A stretch of 64,000 nt of DNA from Rhizophagus irregularis (lineage: Eukaryota; Glomeromycota; Glomeromycetes; Glomerales; Glomeraceae). The translations under genes and the position numbers were made by a program. The notes under the pieces were generated by a model. The model was given only the letters and a program-made list of their open reading frames with translations. It did not search any database and had not been told where the DNA came from. Every line of letters starts with the position of its first letter. The stretch's first letter is position 1. The stretch is taken from NCBI RefSeq assembly GCF_026210795.1, contig NC_089439.1, positions 1,674,001 through 1,738,000 on the forward strand. Reading direction: 5' to 3'. Positions 46,020 through 56,866 of this stretch are shown one piece after another.

Positions 46020-47690
46020 TCATGGTGGATTAATTGGGACCCTGTTCTGATAGCAAATTAACCAGCAACAAACTGGTACAACGAACTCAGTTTTTGTGTT
46101 AGCACAGAGAGGAAGTACTCCGCATACGTTATCCCACGATATATTTCCTCCAAGGCGAAACGCACCACGAGAATTACTTTGCGTAACAGATCCATGCTCA
46201 CCTGCTAGTAGGCCGACTTTTTTATTCCGAATAACTTTCGTTTGATGTGAAATTTTTACATGTTTCCTAGTTTTATGACCAGCGTGTAGACTTCTCCCGA
46301 AGAAAGTCCCACGGGAATAGAATGTTGTGGAATTGTTTCGAAAAGAAGGATCAGTTGATAATGAGCGAATGTCTTTTACTGGTAACAAAGAATTGTCTAT
46401 GTCTGTATTCTGGGAATTGCGCCACAAATAACAACGGCATATATTCTTGATAATAGTAGACAATACAACCATGAAATTTATTGCTGCGTAGACAGTCAGG
46501 AGATTTGGGTCGTCACAAGGTCGAAATCTTCCAGAAGATTCTGAAATGAACACGGTAGAAGATTGTGGAACTACGCAAGAAGCGTGGTAGGAATCTATTT
46601 GTGGTGAAGGCGACATCGTTGAATGACTGCAGACATCCACAGGAATTATTTCGTCAAAAACCACAGAACCACTATCTTCTGATTCATTGTCATGCTCTGT
46701 ATTTATGCATGGAACAGGAGAATCGCTTGAGTCAGTAACATCAATTCCCGTACTCTCTGTGATAGACGCAGGCTGTACATTGTCCAGTAAAAAGTCACGT
46801 GGACAACTGGGATAAGAGTCATTTGCTGTGGGAGACGTAGTTCGTTGAATGCCGGTGATGGCATTTTTGCGGACACTAGAACTATCGTTAGGTATTGAAC
46901 CTAGTGATGAATTGTAGCATTCCTTTGGGACAGAGTGAGGAGAAGAGCCACGTAAAACAAAGAATGAAGGTTTGAGTCTTAACTGTTCATATGCGGCAGG
47001 GACATGCATCACCGAGAAACGTGAAACGAACAGGTCGTTCTTGTCAACAGAAGAATTAGTTCCGAGAAACTGGCCATAAGGAGAGATGCGTTTATGGTTG
47101 TCAAGGCTAAGTAGGAAATTACCAGAAATACCCACTAACTGATAAGGATCATCAATAGGGTTAGAAATCAACACACGAATATCGTAGGGCAGTAATGCGC
47201 AAAGTAGTTTACGAAATCCAGCACAAAATGAGTAATCTGGGAAATAAAAGGTAGGAGTATGGATGTGAAAGAAATAATACCACACGCCATCTTTTTGTAC
47301 AATCTCATCCATGATAACTAGCTCATCTGGAGAGGAAGGTACACGAGCAATATTGTCGTAAATTCCATAATTGTTACGAAATAATTTTAGCATCCCTTCG
47401 ACCACAGTGCGGAGAATCTCGACAATCTTAGTACCAGGAAACCTTGTATTCGAAGAAAGGCCAAGTTCTATGACAGGTGACTGCGGTACATCTCGGAATA
47501 CGACTTCCGAGAAACATTTGTATTCGTTGGGAGTCTCGTTAAACAACTCCCAGTATGCGTCCAGAGTGTCAAAGACCACGAATTTCTCTATGATATGATC
47601 ATAAATCGCTAACTTCTTTGATCGAGTGTATTTTGCAAAAAGTGTGGATTCGTCACAGTATTTCTTGTTCTGTTCTATTCAATCCCTGTA
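46020..47690 (-). CDS. PrimPol-like protein with C-terminal hydrophobic segment, paralogue 2 (no ATG found)
   Basis: Paralogue of the protein at 16032-17279. Shared blocks in order: CFSEVVFRDVPQSPVIELGL (motif I strand; E-L-G in place of D-x-D/E), VIMDEIVQ with YYFFHIHTP (motif II His kept), LVGISGNF and RISPYGQFLGT (motif III region), a long Ser/Thr-rich linker, then YAAINFMVVLS (hydrophobic segment), followed by a basic tail. The open frame from a GTG at 47579 is too short: similarity to the paralogue continues upstream (LAIYDHIIEKFVVFDTLDAYW), and the frame stays open to about 47690 with no ATG. Either an upstream exon supplies the start, or the gene has lost it. The loss of catalytic acids in both paralogues argues for a non-enzymatic role, if any. 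Confidence 0.65.
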
Positions 47691-48445
47691 TATATTATTT
47701 TCGTCGTCCATTACTTATGTTTATCATTTCTTTAAAACGTTACATAAAAAAAAGGGTGCTACAGAAAGTAGCTCAGCAAGGTAAACCTAGTTACCCACCA
47801 AACTTTCTATTGGCCTCGCGGCTCACCCGCATTCATTATAAATGTCAAAAAAAGGAAATTAGTAACCGGTGTGGTGCGAAGAGAACCATAATGATCATGC
47901 TCATGCTCCTGAAAAGCGAATGCAACCACTACTGTCTGCACATAAATGAAGGTGAAATAGTATGCAGAAACAAGAGAACAACAATGTGGAAACAAAATAG
48001 CATAAATAAACAAATAAGAAGTATCGTCTCACCGCAATTCTCATACGGTCCTATAATCATGAGAAACCTGTAAATACGACCCACGAAACAATAAACCAGC
48101 AGCAAAGGCCACTCTTGTATGGAACATATAGGTTAATACTGGTGCAATAGAATATGTTACGTGGACATGTGCAGCCACTAAATCGTGGCATGTGGTAAAT
48201 ATATTTTCGATGGTGTGTTTTACTAACCTTCACGGTTTTAATCGTTCCGTTTCATTCAACTTGCTGTTCTGTTTGTTTCCCGAGAATTTCAACTTGTCAT
48301 GCTATTCGAGAGGAACAGTTTCTAAAGGGTACAAAGGTACCAAGGCGATGAGTAAGAAGTCACCTTATGGCATTATTCTGCTTCCACAGCAATTATCTAC
48401 AGCCAATTCCAAAAAAGGCATTCTCCTAAAGTGTTACTGGGCCGA
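47691..48445. other. Spacer upstream of paralogue 2
   Basis: If paralogue 2 has a 5' exon on the minus strand it should lie here, but I cannot identify one. Plus-strand ORFs (47618-48073; 48192-48473) overlap that gene's 5' end or carry no motif, and I do not call them. Confidence 0.4.
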
Positions 48446-50436
48446 AATGCTCGCAGACACACAACTTTCGTGATAAGTTATTGCATCTTCCTATTAATGT
48501 CCGTGATCCACGAATACTTTCGGTTACATTAGTCAACGTATTATGTAAAATATTATCATGAATGCCTGATATACGATTTATTATAGTAATCGACAATAAT
48601 AAAAATCACGTGACGTAATAGGTTTTCACATGATACTCTATTCATTTGTTCAGAGTGTCACATGATAATGACGTAATGTCTGATTCTTTCTGAAATGTAA
48701 GTAGTACTAATGACATCGGGTAACTACTATCTTTATTATTTATGACGAAAACTATTGTGATAAAAAATTTTATCCTACCCAGTAGAGTTCAGTGTAACTG
48801 GGCGAGTCCGAGTAAATTTTCTGAAAGTATTTTTGTGTACATTATAATATCCGTATTACAATTTTGGAGTGTTATGAATTACTAGTGACGTTAGTATTTC
48901 ATATTATATAGTACATTAGTCTCCACACAGTAAAGTAAAAATATGGAGTATGATCAAACAGGAGGCACTAGTACAATCAATGAGTTACGTGTAGAAGAGA
49001 GGTATGCTATGTAAATCCTGTTACTCGTTTTTACGTGAAGTTCTTTGAGAACAAGAATAAGATACATTGATTTAATCCCTTTTGTGGGTTTCAAGTTCTC
49101 CAATTCGTATAATAAGATGTGATCGAAGAACCGGTGTTAGATCAACGTACATAATAATAAAACAAAGAAACCAGATTCTCAATATAGAAGTTATTAATTT
49201 CGTTTTCGATATGCAGGAGATAAACAACAAATCACAGGATAATGTTAGCGTATATTTATAGTCAATGGGCGGACAAAATGAAAGCTAGAACTTCAGTCTT
49301 CACAATGGTTAGCTATAAACATCCCTTCTCGGTTAATATCCCAAGCTGTATTCTATACTTCTTACTCCTCTGGGTGGATTTCATGTTTTCACACTTTGTG
49401 AACGAGATACCTTAACTATTTTCGATATTTTTAGTAACAATAATCAGTGCAACGCCAAAACCATGCGAAGAATGGAAAAATTGTTTAGACTCCATTATTT
49501 CGTTTTTGTGTATGAGACACTATCCGATTTTTCTTAACTATCATGCTATTTATAGAGAAAAGGGTCTGAAGTGATTTAAATGAAAACTCATAAAGTAATA
49601 AGAATATAACAAAGAAATTTGGGCGAGAATTCGTTACTCATCGAAAGAGTCGCAACCTTCATAGGTTCATGATAAAGAGATCTGGACTTTATATTGTTGG
49701 ATGCTCTATATAAATCGCAGGAGTACTCCACATAAATTGTAACATATTTGATGGCAATGTAGATTATTAATCATTCTTTTTATATACCATTCAGTCACGT
49801 TGATTCGCATCTCGTTACTAGATTTCATTGTATCTCCCATACACATTATTTTTTTGATCAGTATCTCTATATTCTAACCATCTTGTTACCGGAGATTCGT
49901 CAACTCATCAATATATGCCCAGTCTCCAGAACATTTTACGCTGCTTTAAACAAAGCTCATGCTCCTCAAAACCCTCTTTCAATTCTTTCCTATAATCTCG
50001 CCAGTATCATGTAAAAACTCAGTTCCGAAATCGTTTTCAAAGGAATATTACCACGATAGATTTCATCGAGACTTAAGAAGCCCCAATATCACCTATCGTC
50101 ATCGTGACCGATCCTGCATACACTGCTATCCATCCGAACTATTATTATCCGACAATTTTAGTACCTTTTGGGACTGGTACACGTCCCTTGAAAAAGCTCA
50201 ATAAGAGTGATTAAATAACTAACAATCCCACTGACAAAAAAAAACTTATTTAAGTTTATTGTTGACACAGAGTAATAGAGTATGAAGTTTACATTTGCAA
50301 AAATAATCGTGTTCTTTGTTTTACTGAATAGGTTTGTGTTGTAATGTTGGTCGACTTTACGTGATTCTGGCCAAATCACAGAATTCTAATCTGCAGAAAC
50401 CTGGTAATATGCAGTTCGACTTTTTGTATTACGAGC
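48446..50436 (+). repeat. Segmental duplication, copy B
   Basis: Matches 20754-22611 in order and orientation. It lacks the 115-bp repeat and the module block found in copy A, but keeps the CACGTG dyad (48626-48665) and a decayed CTACTTC..ACCCTCTGGG module (about 49355-49380). No intact gene. Confidence 0.85.
48626..48665. repeat. CACGTG-ended dyad repeat, copy 5 of 6
   Basis: TCACATGATACTCT ... AGAGTGTCACATGA, with spacer ATTCATTTGTTC. Confidence 0.65.
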
Positions 50437-53400
50437 AAAAAAAATTTCTGCGTAAAGAAATGAAAAATTCGTATGCGGATGAAACTGAATCTAATTGCAT
50501 TAGAGTAATTGCTACAAGATTCTGAAGTTTATGTATACTTTTACCTAGTTATACTGGAAAATTGAATGTTGTGCAGTTACATCCAGCCATTTCTGCTTAG
50601 GGATCAACACGAGAAACAAGAAATTTTTTATCGCTCGTTCCACAAAGGTGAATTATATGATCGACACGGTTCGCACTACAACTAATAATAGTATTTGTTA
50701 TAATACCCATGGGTACTCTTTAGGTACTCTGAACAAATGTTCTGAACAAATGTTCAAGACATCATGTGTCCTGTCACAATTGACCCCGTTGTCGAAGTTT
50801 AGTTTTGCCCATCTGATAATTAAAATCCTCAACATATCACAAACTACTCTATCAATTGCGCCAGTACATAATGTTATATAATCGTGCCTAACATTAGCTA
50901 ATTTATATGAAATAGTTAACGTAAAATGAATTTGGGTGCACACACGTGATGATGGATAAGCTCGCTATTAAGAAGTAGTCTGAGATTTGGTCAAGTACCG
51001 TATATTGGTATACAAGGTGTAAGTTTATAACATATGTAAACATAAAGATAGCTGACAGATGAAATTAGTCCATGGACCTTCAAAGAAGTAACTCCTGTTA
51101 CTGCTAATTTTCGATAATGCATTCGATTCCGGCGGTCCCTCTTATTAATTTCCGTAGTCGATACTTATTCTTGATTGATTGCAGTCTATCACAAGGGTTA
51201 GCGAAAGACGCTGTTCCGGAAACTCTTAGAGAAACGTAACAGACATCATTTGAAAATGCAAGGTTTATGGTTTCTTCAAAGAAGTGTCAACCCAACTTCT
51301 CATTCATAGGTTCACTAGTTTTAAAAAAGGCATTAAATGTAGCCAAAAAATATGCGGAAATCACTGCAAAAATGTCCGTTACGTATTAAATCTGTGTTCA
51401 CTATTTTTCGCAGTAGATTTTGTAACAATAACGAAAAAATATATAAAACGCTGTTACGTATTGTGCAAGCCTTTGTCCTATATGTGAGTTATTACTACTA
51501 CACAGAAAAAACTGGTTACTATTTTTTGTAACGATTGCGGTTTCTATTTTTTACTATTACCAAATCTGTGCCAGGGTATCCTTCGGAAAACGTAGTAATT
51601 TCTCAAGTACTATTTCATACTTTCCAGTAGATAGAATTACTCTGGGTTCACTTCACAACATTTTATGAAATTATAAACGAATTATTATATAACCGTCTTC
51701 AACGAACATCGAACGGAAGTTATTTATGTTAGTATATACGCAGGTCCTTTTGAAATCAACAATGCATACCGAAATTTAGTGTAAAGGTGTGAACAATTCA
51801 TTCATCCAGAGACCCCAAAGGGCACAAATGCCACCACGACATTTCGTTTACTACACTGACTTCGTTAACAGGAGTATTCGTAGTTTTGGTGATAACCGCA
51901 AAGTATACATATGGGCTCTTCGGGTATAAAAGGATGCGAGAAGAATAAGTTAAAAAGGGCATACGCTTATCTACTTCTTTGAAAGGTCATAGACTATTTT
52001 TCTATCTTGTCTGGTGCAGTTTTATTGGCTAATAAACCAAAAGTCGTGAAATAATAAGATTCGAGTGTTCTAACAAGAGTATGGTCTTTCGGTGCCAGTT
52101 AACGTTCAGAATTACAAATGTATGCATAGCCTAACCATCGAAAACACGTAGATTCGCATAGGACTGTCAACACAAGCAACTATCATAGTTACGTCAGTTG
52201 CAGAATAGTTCTGTTAACCGTCTGATGCCCATGGCATGTACTATTAAATTGATAAACGTAGCTTTGCTATTTTGTTTAAGTATTTCCTGCTATAAGCGTT
52301 ACATCGTATAAAAGTACTAAATGGTACTTTAGTTGATAATAAACGGCAAAAAAGATTAGTTAATAACTAGAAGCATTATTACAGTGAACGAGCTCCCATC
52401 GCCTCTCAACTATAAGCCCATTCTACTTAACACGAAGCACACCATAATATGAAGTGACAAGTAACCCGTATTGATGAGTTTACACCCTTTATTGGTGCCT
52501 TCATTTTCTTCGTAAGCAAAGCTCAGACACTCAGTAAAAAAACCATAAACCCCTTTACTAGGGGAGCCTACGAAGTAACTTCTACGCACATTGTTGGCAT
52601 TTTGGTTTCAGTGAAGCCCAGTTTTCACAATACTTGTAATACTCTTCAGCATCGAAGAGGAGATTCACTTAATTGTTGTCAGAAATTCTCTTATTAGTCT
52701 CACGATTGTTTTATTTCATTAAATGCGTAATAATAGTAGAATTGCGCTGACGACTTCATTTGGAGAAACTCTATTCAACAGACTTAGTTTGTTTAGCTAT
52801 TCCAAATAATCTAGCCGAGCTATAGAATAGATTCACATGGGTTCATTTACTATTTCATAGTGTAAAAGCGTTTGATTGATTATTACAATCTCAAAACAAC
52901 CTCTTTGGCCGTCTGAACAAAGCAGAGTACGTGCTACATAATCGAACGTTACATACCGTATGCAAGTATTCCGAGCAGTAAAAACAATGGCATATAGATT
53001 AAGTACGACATTCATTCACTCGTGCGTACAACTGGTTTTTCTTATTGAGAGCGAGTATAATATTCTGTACTTGTTAATTCATTGGTCGAGCGTATCTTCG
53101 TATGTAAGCCGCCGTTCTGAATTTTTCTGCCTCCATTCTCTTTGTTCTTCGTGTCCACCTTTGCACGCCGCAGTTTGGCAAGTTTTTGTCTTTTCAGTTC
53201 TAATTTCAAGACTATTCATTCCCTTTTTCTCTCACATGACGCAGTTTGTCCATTTTCTGTTTTTTCTTCTCGTATATTTCGTTTTCGTAATCCATCATTA
53301 CTATTTAACGGAATAAAAATATGACAATCTAATACCATGTGTGAGGCAAAGCGTTGATAGTATAAGAAAAAACTTAAGTGGACTGTTTTCATAATTTCAT

Positions 53401-53577
53401 TGAAGCAGCTTTGTGCGAAAACCCGTCCTATGGAACGAAAAACAATAACTAGTTTCCAAAAATGTCTATGCTAAAGGAACACTATACCAACAATTATGGA
53501 GACATATGCCGGTGTTGCCTATTAGTAGATACACCATTTATCTTCGTGTTTTCACAAATATTTCGAATATATAAAAA
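50437..53577. other. Intergenic region
   Basis: No gene with a recognisable family. Hairpin modules occur near 51064 (TTAGTCCATGGACCTTCAAA), 51975 and 52555-52620. A minus-strand stretch at about 53060-53300 is rich in Lys/Glu/Arg codons in changing frames (for example KRQKLAKLRRAKVD) and could be a decayed coiled-coil gene, but no single frame holds. Confidence 0.45.
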
Positions 53578-53850
53578 ATGAAAGATTCGGTGCCGATCAA
53601 TTTAAGTAATCAGGAAACCCCTGACCATCCACTAAGTGAGAAATGGGTCAGACTAAAGCTACTAGTGTTCCTTTATATACTTTTCTTATTAGTTGTGAGC
53701 GATGTTTTTGTTTTCAGTGTGATCTCGCAATTCGGAGAAAAAACTGTTTCTGGACGAACCCCAACTACCTGGGGGGTAATGATACAGGGAGTATTTCTTG
53801 TAATATTCTATATCATAGCGATCTACTTGGTAGAAAAGAAAGTACTTTAA
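53578..53850 (+). CDS. 90-aa membrane protein with two hydrophobic helices
   Basis: Two membrane segments: LKLLVFLYILFLLVVSDVFV (about residues 27-46) and GVMIQGVFLVIFYIIAIYLV (about 65-84), separated by a short loop with GEKTVSGRTPTTWG. The pattern 'SDVFV ... GRTPTTWG ... QGVFLVIFY' reminds me of a small conserved membrane protein of nucleocytoplasmic large DNA viruses; this is recall, not a search. The N-terminus is polar and has no signal peptide. The ATG follows an AT-rich stretch, consistent with a promoter. Function unknown. Confidence 0.7.
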   Translation: MKDSVPINLSNQETPDHPLSEKWVRLKLLVFLYILFLLVVSDVFVFSVISQFGEKTVSGRTPTTWGVMIQGVFLVIFYIIAIYLVEKKVL

Positions 53851-55864
53851 CCAGAAATTTTGGTTGCAGTAATATAGGCAAATTCATGTCACGTTATTAA
53901 TAAAGCAAAAGAGGAGGCTAAAGCATCCTATTACTAAGCGGCCAAGCTCTTTGTTACTGTACTACAATTCTACCTATTTTTCGCTTTGTTCTGGAATATG
54001 TGTGACAGCCCCATGGAATTCATATCCGGAATTGCTATTCGATCACGTAATCAATCCACTATTTTTGTAAACAATGAAGAAAGACAACAGACACACGGGT
54101 CACGGTCTCGTTGTTGTTCATTACGCTACAGATGTTAACGTGTGACCTGAGCGCCTAGTTGCTCAACTATTAGGAGCTTACAGTATACCCTCTGGGTGGA
54201 TTCCATCTTTTACGCTTTTAGCCTATGAACTGACCGTGGGTTTTACCCAGCCAAGGGGCTCTTGCCGCTCAACCACTGGACTTCGTCCAGTTCCACTAAA
54301 ACCACACAAAGGGTGCGCTTTTAACAAGAGGAGGTTCTACGTAGTACCTTTCAGGTAGGAACCTACGTTCATAGGCTCAAAGGCCTTAGAAAATGCCGTT
54401 CCACTGTTCCTAATGGTAGAACTAGGAGTAGCCTGGGAAATTTATAGAGAATACTGCTAGTTATTACAAATAGTATTCCTTGTTCGATGACGAGATTCTC
54501 TGCTAATATCATTGCTGTTGTTATCCTATCGAGAAACTGGGCATCTGTACACTTTCACACTTCAGGTAAATTTCTAATTTCACTCGAAAATTTATACAGG
54601 ATTTTCTTGCATACATTCACAGGTAACACATGTGATCTTCATACACTAATTCCCTGAACGGCACTGAAGCATATTACTACAGATGAATTATAGATGAATT
54701 ATAACAAAATGTATACGAAAATCACCATGATTTTCTAAGGAAACGAAGATTATTAGTCCTCGAATGGCCCTTCGAAAGGAAGTGAGGAGCATAGCTCACA
54801 TTTTATAGGTCGCAAAAAAACCCGATGGTACTACCTATTTCCAATTTTTTAATACACTTAAAAGCTTATTCTAGTTTTGCGAACATGGTTGCTAAAATCA
54901 CGTGACTTTGAGCACTGGGCTTTGCCCAGCCAAGGGCTCTCTGACTGAGTTCCTGCGGAATAGGAGGTACTCTCAGTATAACTACCCATATGCACTTCTT
55001 TGACAGTTATACGGACTAATGGGTAAGAAAATTAGTTGAGACACTCGAAGAGCACGTGATTCGGGTACAAATTGTAACGCAGATCATTTTGCTTATCTTT
55101 TTTATCATGTGTAACACGATCAACATGGTCATATGACACTCTGAGCAATGCATAGTTTGTCACGTGACTATAATTTCTAATGACATATTCTAAGGAGAAT
55201 AGCCTGCACAACTGCAGAGAAGAAAGGGAAGGTGTTAAAGCGAGAGTGGACAACGGTTATGATATATAAAATAATTATATGATTTGCTGAGACTGGCTTT
55301 GCCAACGAAGTGAATTAACGACTACAATTATTTCAGCAAAGGCGTTTGTTGTTGGAGCTGTCCAGTGGGATGTTAACAAGTATGATATTAGCACACTATA
55401 ATGGACACCTTTAGATTGATTTCTGGTGAAACTAGCTTTGCCCAAAAATGGAAATGAAGCGAATAAGTAAGCTCAACGTCAAAAAGTATTCATTTTCTGA
55501 TTAGGATTCGTTGAACTTGTGTCCATTCTCTCCCATATTCCAAGATGGTTGAATAAGTGATCGACGTAATCTTAGACCGTTATCATAAAAGGCAGAGTAT
55601 GTACTGGATCATGAGCAGTCGAAGCTATTTGCGGGAAATGTAGAAGACATCAGATATAGAAAGTTTGAAACGAGTACTTCCGTAAGGATTTCCTTTTCAC
55701 AGAACTGGAATTCTATTTCCCTTCATGATGAAAATGGTTTTATTCTGGTTATGATTCTCCTGCCATTTGTTTGTAATTTTTCTACCCAAAAACATGTCAC
55801 TTGCGGTGGTAGAGAAATTGAATTAACTGTTCCACTAGTAAATAACTCTGCTCGAATAACTCGC
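53851..55864. other. Intergenic region with module cluster
   Basis: 54190-54420 holds many modules (GTACCC-type, CTTGCCGCTCAACCACTGG, GGTTCTACGTAGTACCTTTC), and 54890-54950 has CACGTGACTTTGAGCACTGG with GGCTTTGCCCAGCC. A CACGTG dyad lies at 55130-55166. No gene is supported. Confidence 0.5.
55130..55166. repeat. CACGTG-ended dyad repeat, copy 6 of 6
   Basis: CATATGACACTCT ... GTTTGTCACGTG around GAGCAATGCATA. Confidence 0.6.
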
Positions 55865-56866
55865 ATGAATTCGGTTGAACTAATTACGAAAATTTGTGAT
55901 GAGTTATTCTGGGATGGGTTTCCAACTTTATATCAGTGTGTTCAACTTAACAGAATGTGGTGCCGAATAGGCATTCCATTTTTATGGAAATACCCGTTCG
56001 CATACTACGAAAAGTTTGCTTCTCAACAGTTGTATTCTTTTAGGATTCACCCCAAGGATACGGTTCTTGTTAGGCTTCTGTTATATTTCTCGTATGGATG
56101 CCCATTTTTACTTCCAAAAAGACCACTTTTCGAATACCCTAAATATTTAAAATATCTGGATTTTGACATACTAAAGCAAGTTGTATTGTTGGGAGTATCA
56201 GCTATTACTCGGGAAGAGTTTTCCAGTCCTTTCTTTGGGGAACTATATAACTCAATCACAGCAGACCCGAACTTATTCACGAATGTGATTCATGCTCTAG
56301 AAAGATATAACGTGCGACTGATAGGTGCAAAACTTGAATCAATTATGCTCGTTACGGACAGAAATGTAATTCTGAGATCACCAATGCTTCGTCAAATTAG
56401 GTTTTTAGACATATATATTCCAGGTTTTGAAAACCAGGATTTCTCATGGATAAACTTACTAGCACCTACTCTCAGAGAACTCCACGTTTGTTATAACAAC
56501 TTAGACAAGAATTACGAATGGATAGAAAACCTAGGCAGTAAGTTACAGTATATGTCCAAACTGCATACATTTGGGATGTACGTATACGATAAAAATACAT
56601 TTTCTCTGTTGATTAATGAGCTGAATAAACATGTAGCTCAATCCCTTCGTTATTTATACATACATGGCTGGTCAAAACGAAAGGTTGGGAGATGTCACTT
56701 AAAAATCCTTCCACATCAATTCCCTCTCACGGTTTACCTTATCAAATGCAAAATGAGCATATCTCCCTATGAGGCAAGAAAATTGTTATCACGAAAAGAA
56801 AACAGGCGAAACGAATTGATTGTGAAAACGTCTTCAATGAATTTTCCCAAACAGGAATTTAGCTAG
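55865..56866 (+). CDS. F-box-like protein of the Rhizophagus type
   Basis: The N-terminus MNSVELITKICDELFWDG, then LYQCVQLNRMWCRIGIPFLWK, has the spacing of an F-box (about residues 1-45): a hydrophobic helix, the conserved 'C..VNR.WC....P.LW' core, then PFAYYE. The rest (to residue 333) is a leucine-rich, irregular region with possible degenerate leucine-rich repeats (LRQIRFLDIYIPGF, LRELHVCYNNLD, LRYLYIHGW). The F-box would bind Skp1 in an SCF ubiquitin ligase, and the C-terminal part would bind the substrate. The open frame begins at 55751, but the internal ATG at 55865 puts the F-box at the N-terminus, as usual for this expanded family. No intron needed. Confidence 0.8.
   Translation: MNSVELITKICDELFWDGFPTLYQCVQLNRMWCRIGIPFLWKYPFAYYEKFASQQLYSFRIHPKDTVLVRLLLYFSYGCPFLLPKRPLFEYPKYLKYLDFDILKQVVLLGVSAITREEFSSPFFGELYNSITADPNLFTNVIHALERYNVRLIGAKLESIMLVTDRNVILRSPMLRQIRFLDIYIPGFENQDFSWINLLAPTLRELHVCYNNLDKNYEWIENLGSKLQYMSKLHTFGMYVYDKNTFSLLINELNKHVAQSLRYLYIHGWSKRKVGRCHLKILPHQFPLTVYLIKCKMSISPYEARKLLSRKENRRNELIVKTSSMNFPKQEFS

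Noticed and set aside
47618-48073. 151-aa plus-strand ORF
   Set aside because: It overlaps the conserved 5' part of the second PrimPol-like gene on the other strand and has no recognisable domain.
52960-53324. Two overlapping hydrophobic plus-strand ORFs
   Set aside because: The opposite strand is Lys/Glu-rich across the same stretch, which makes hydrophobic codons on the plus strand an artefact; but no single minus-strand frame is intact either.
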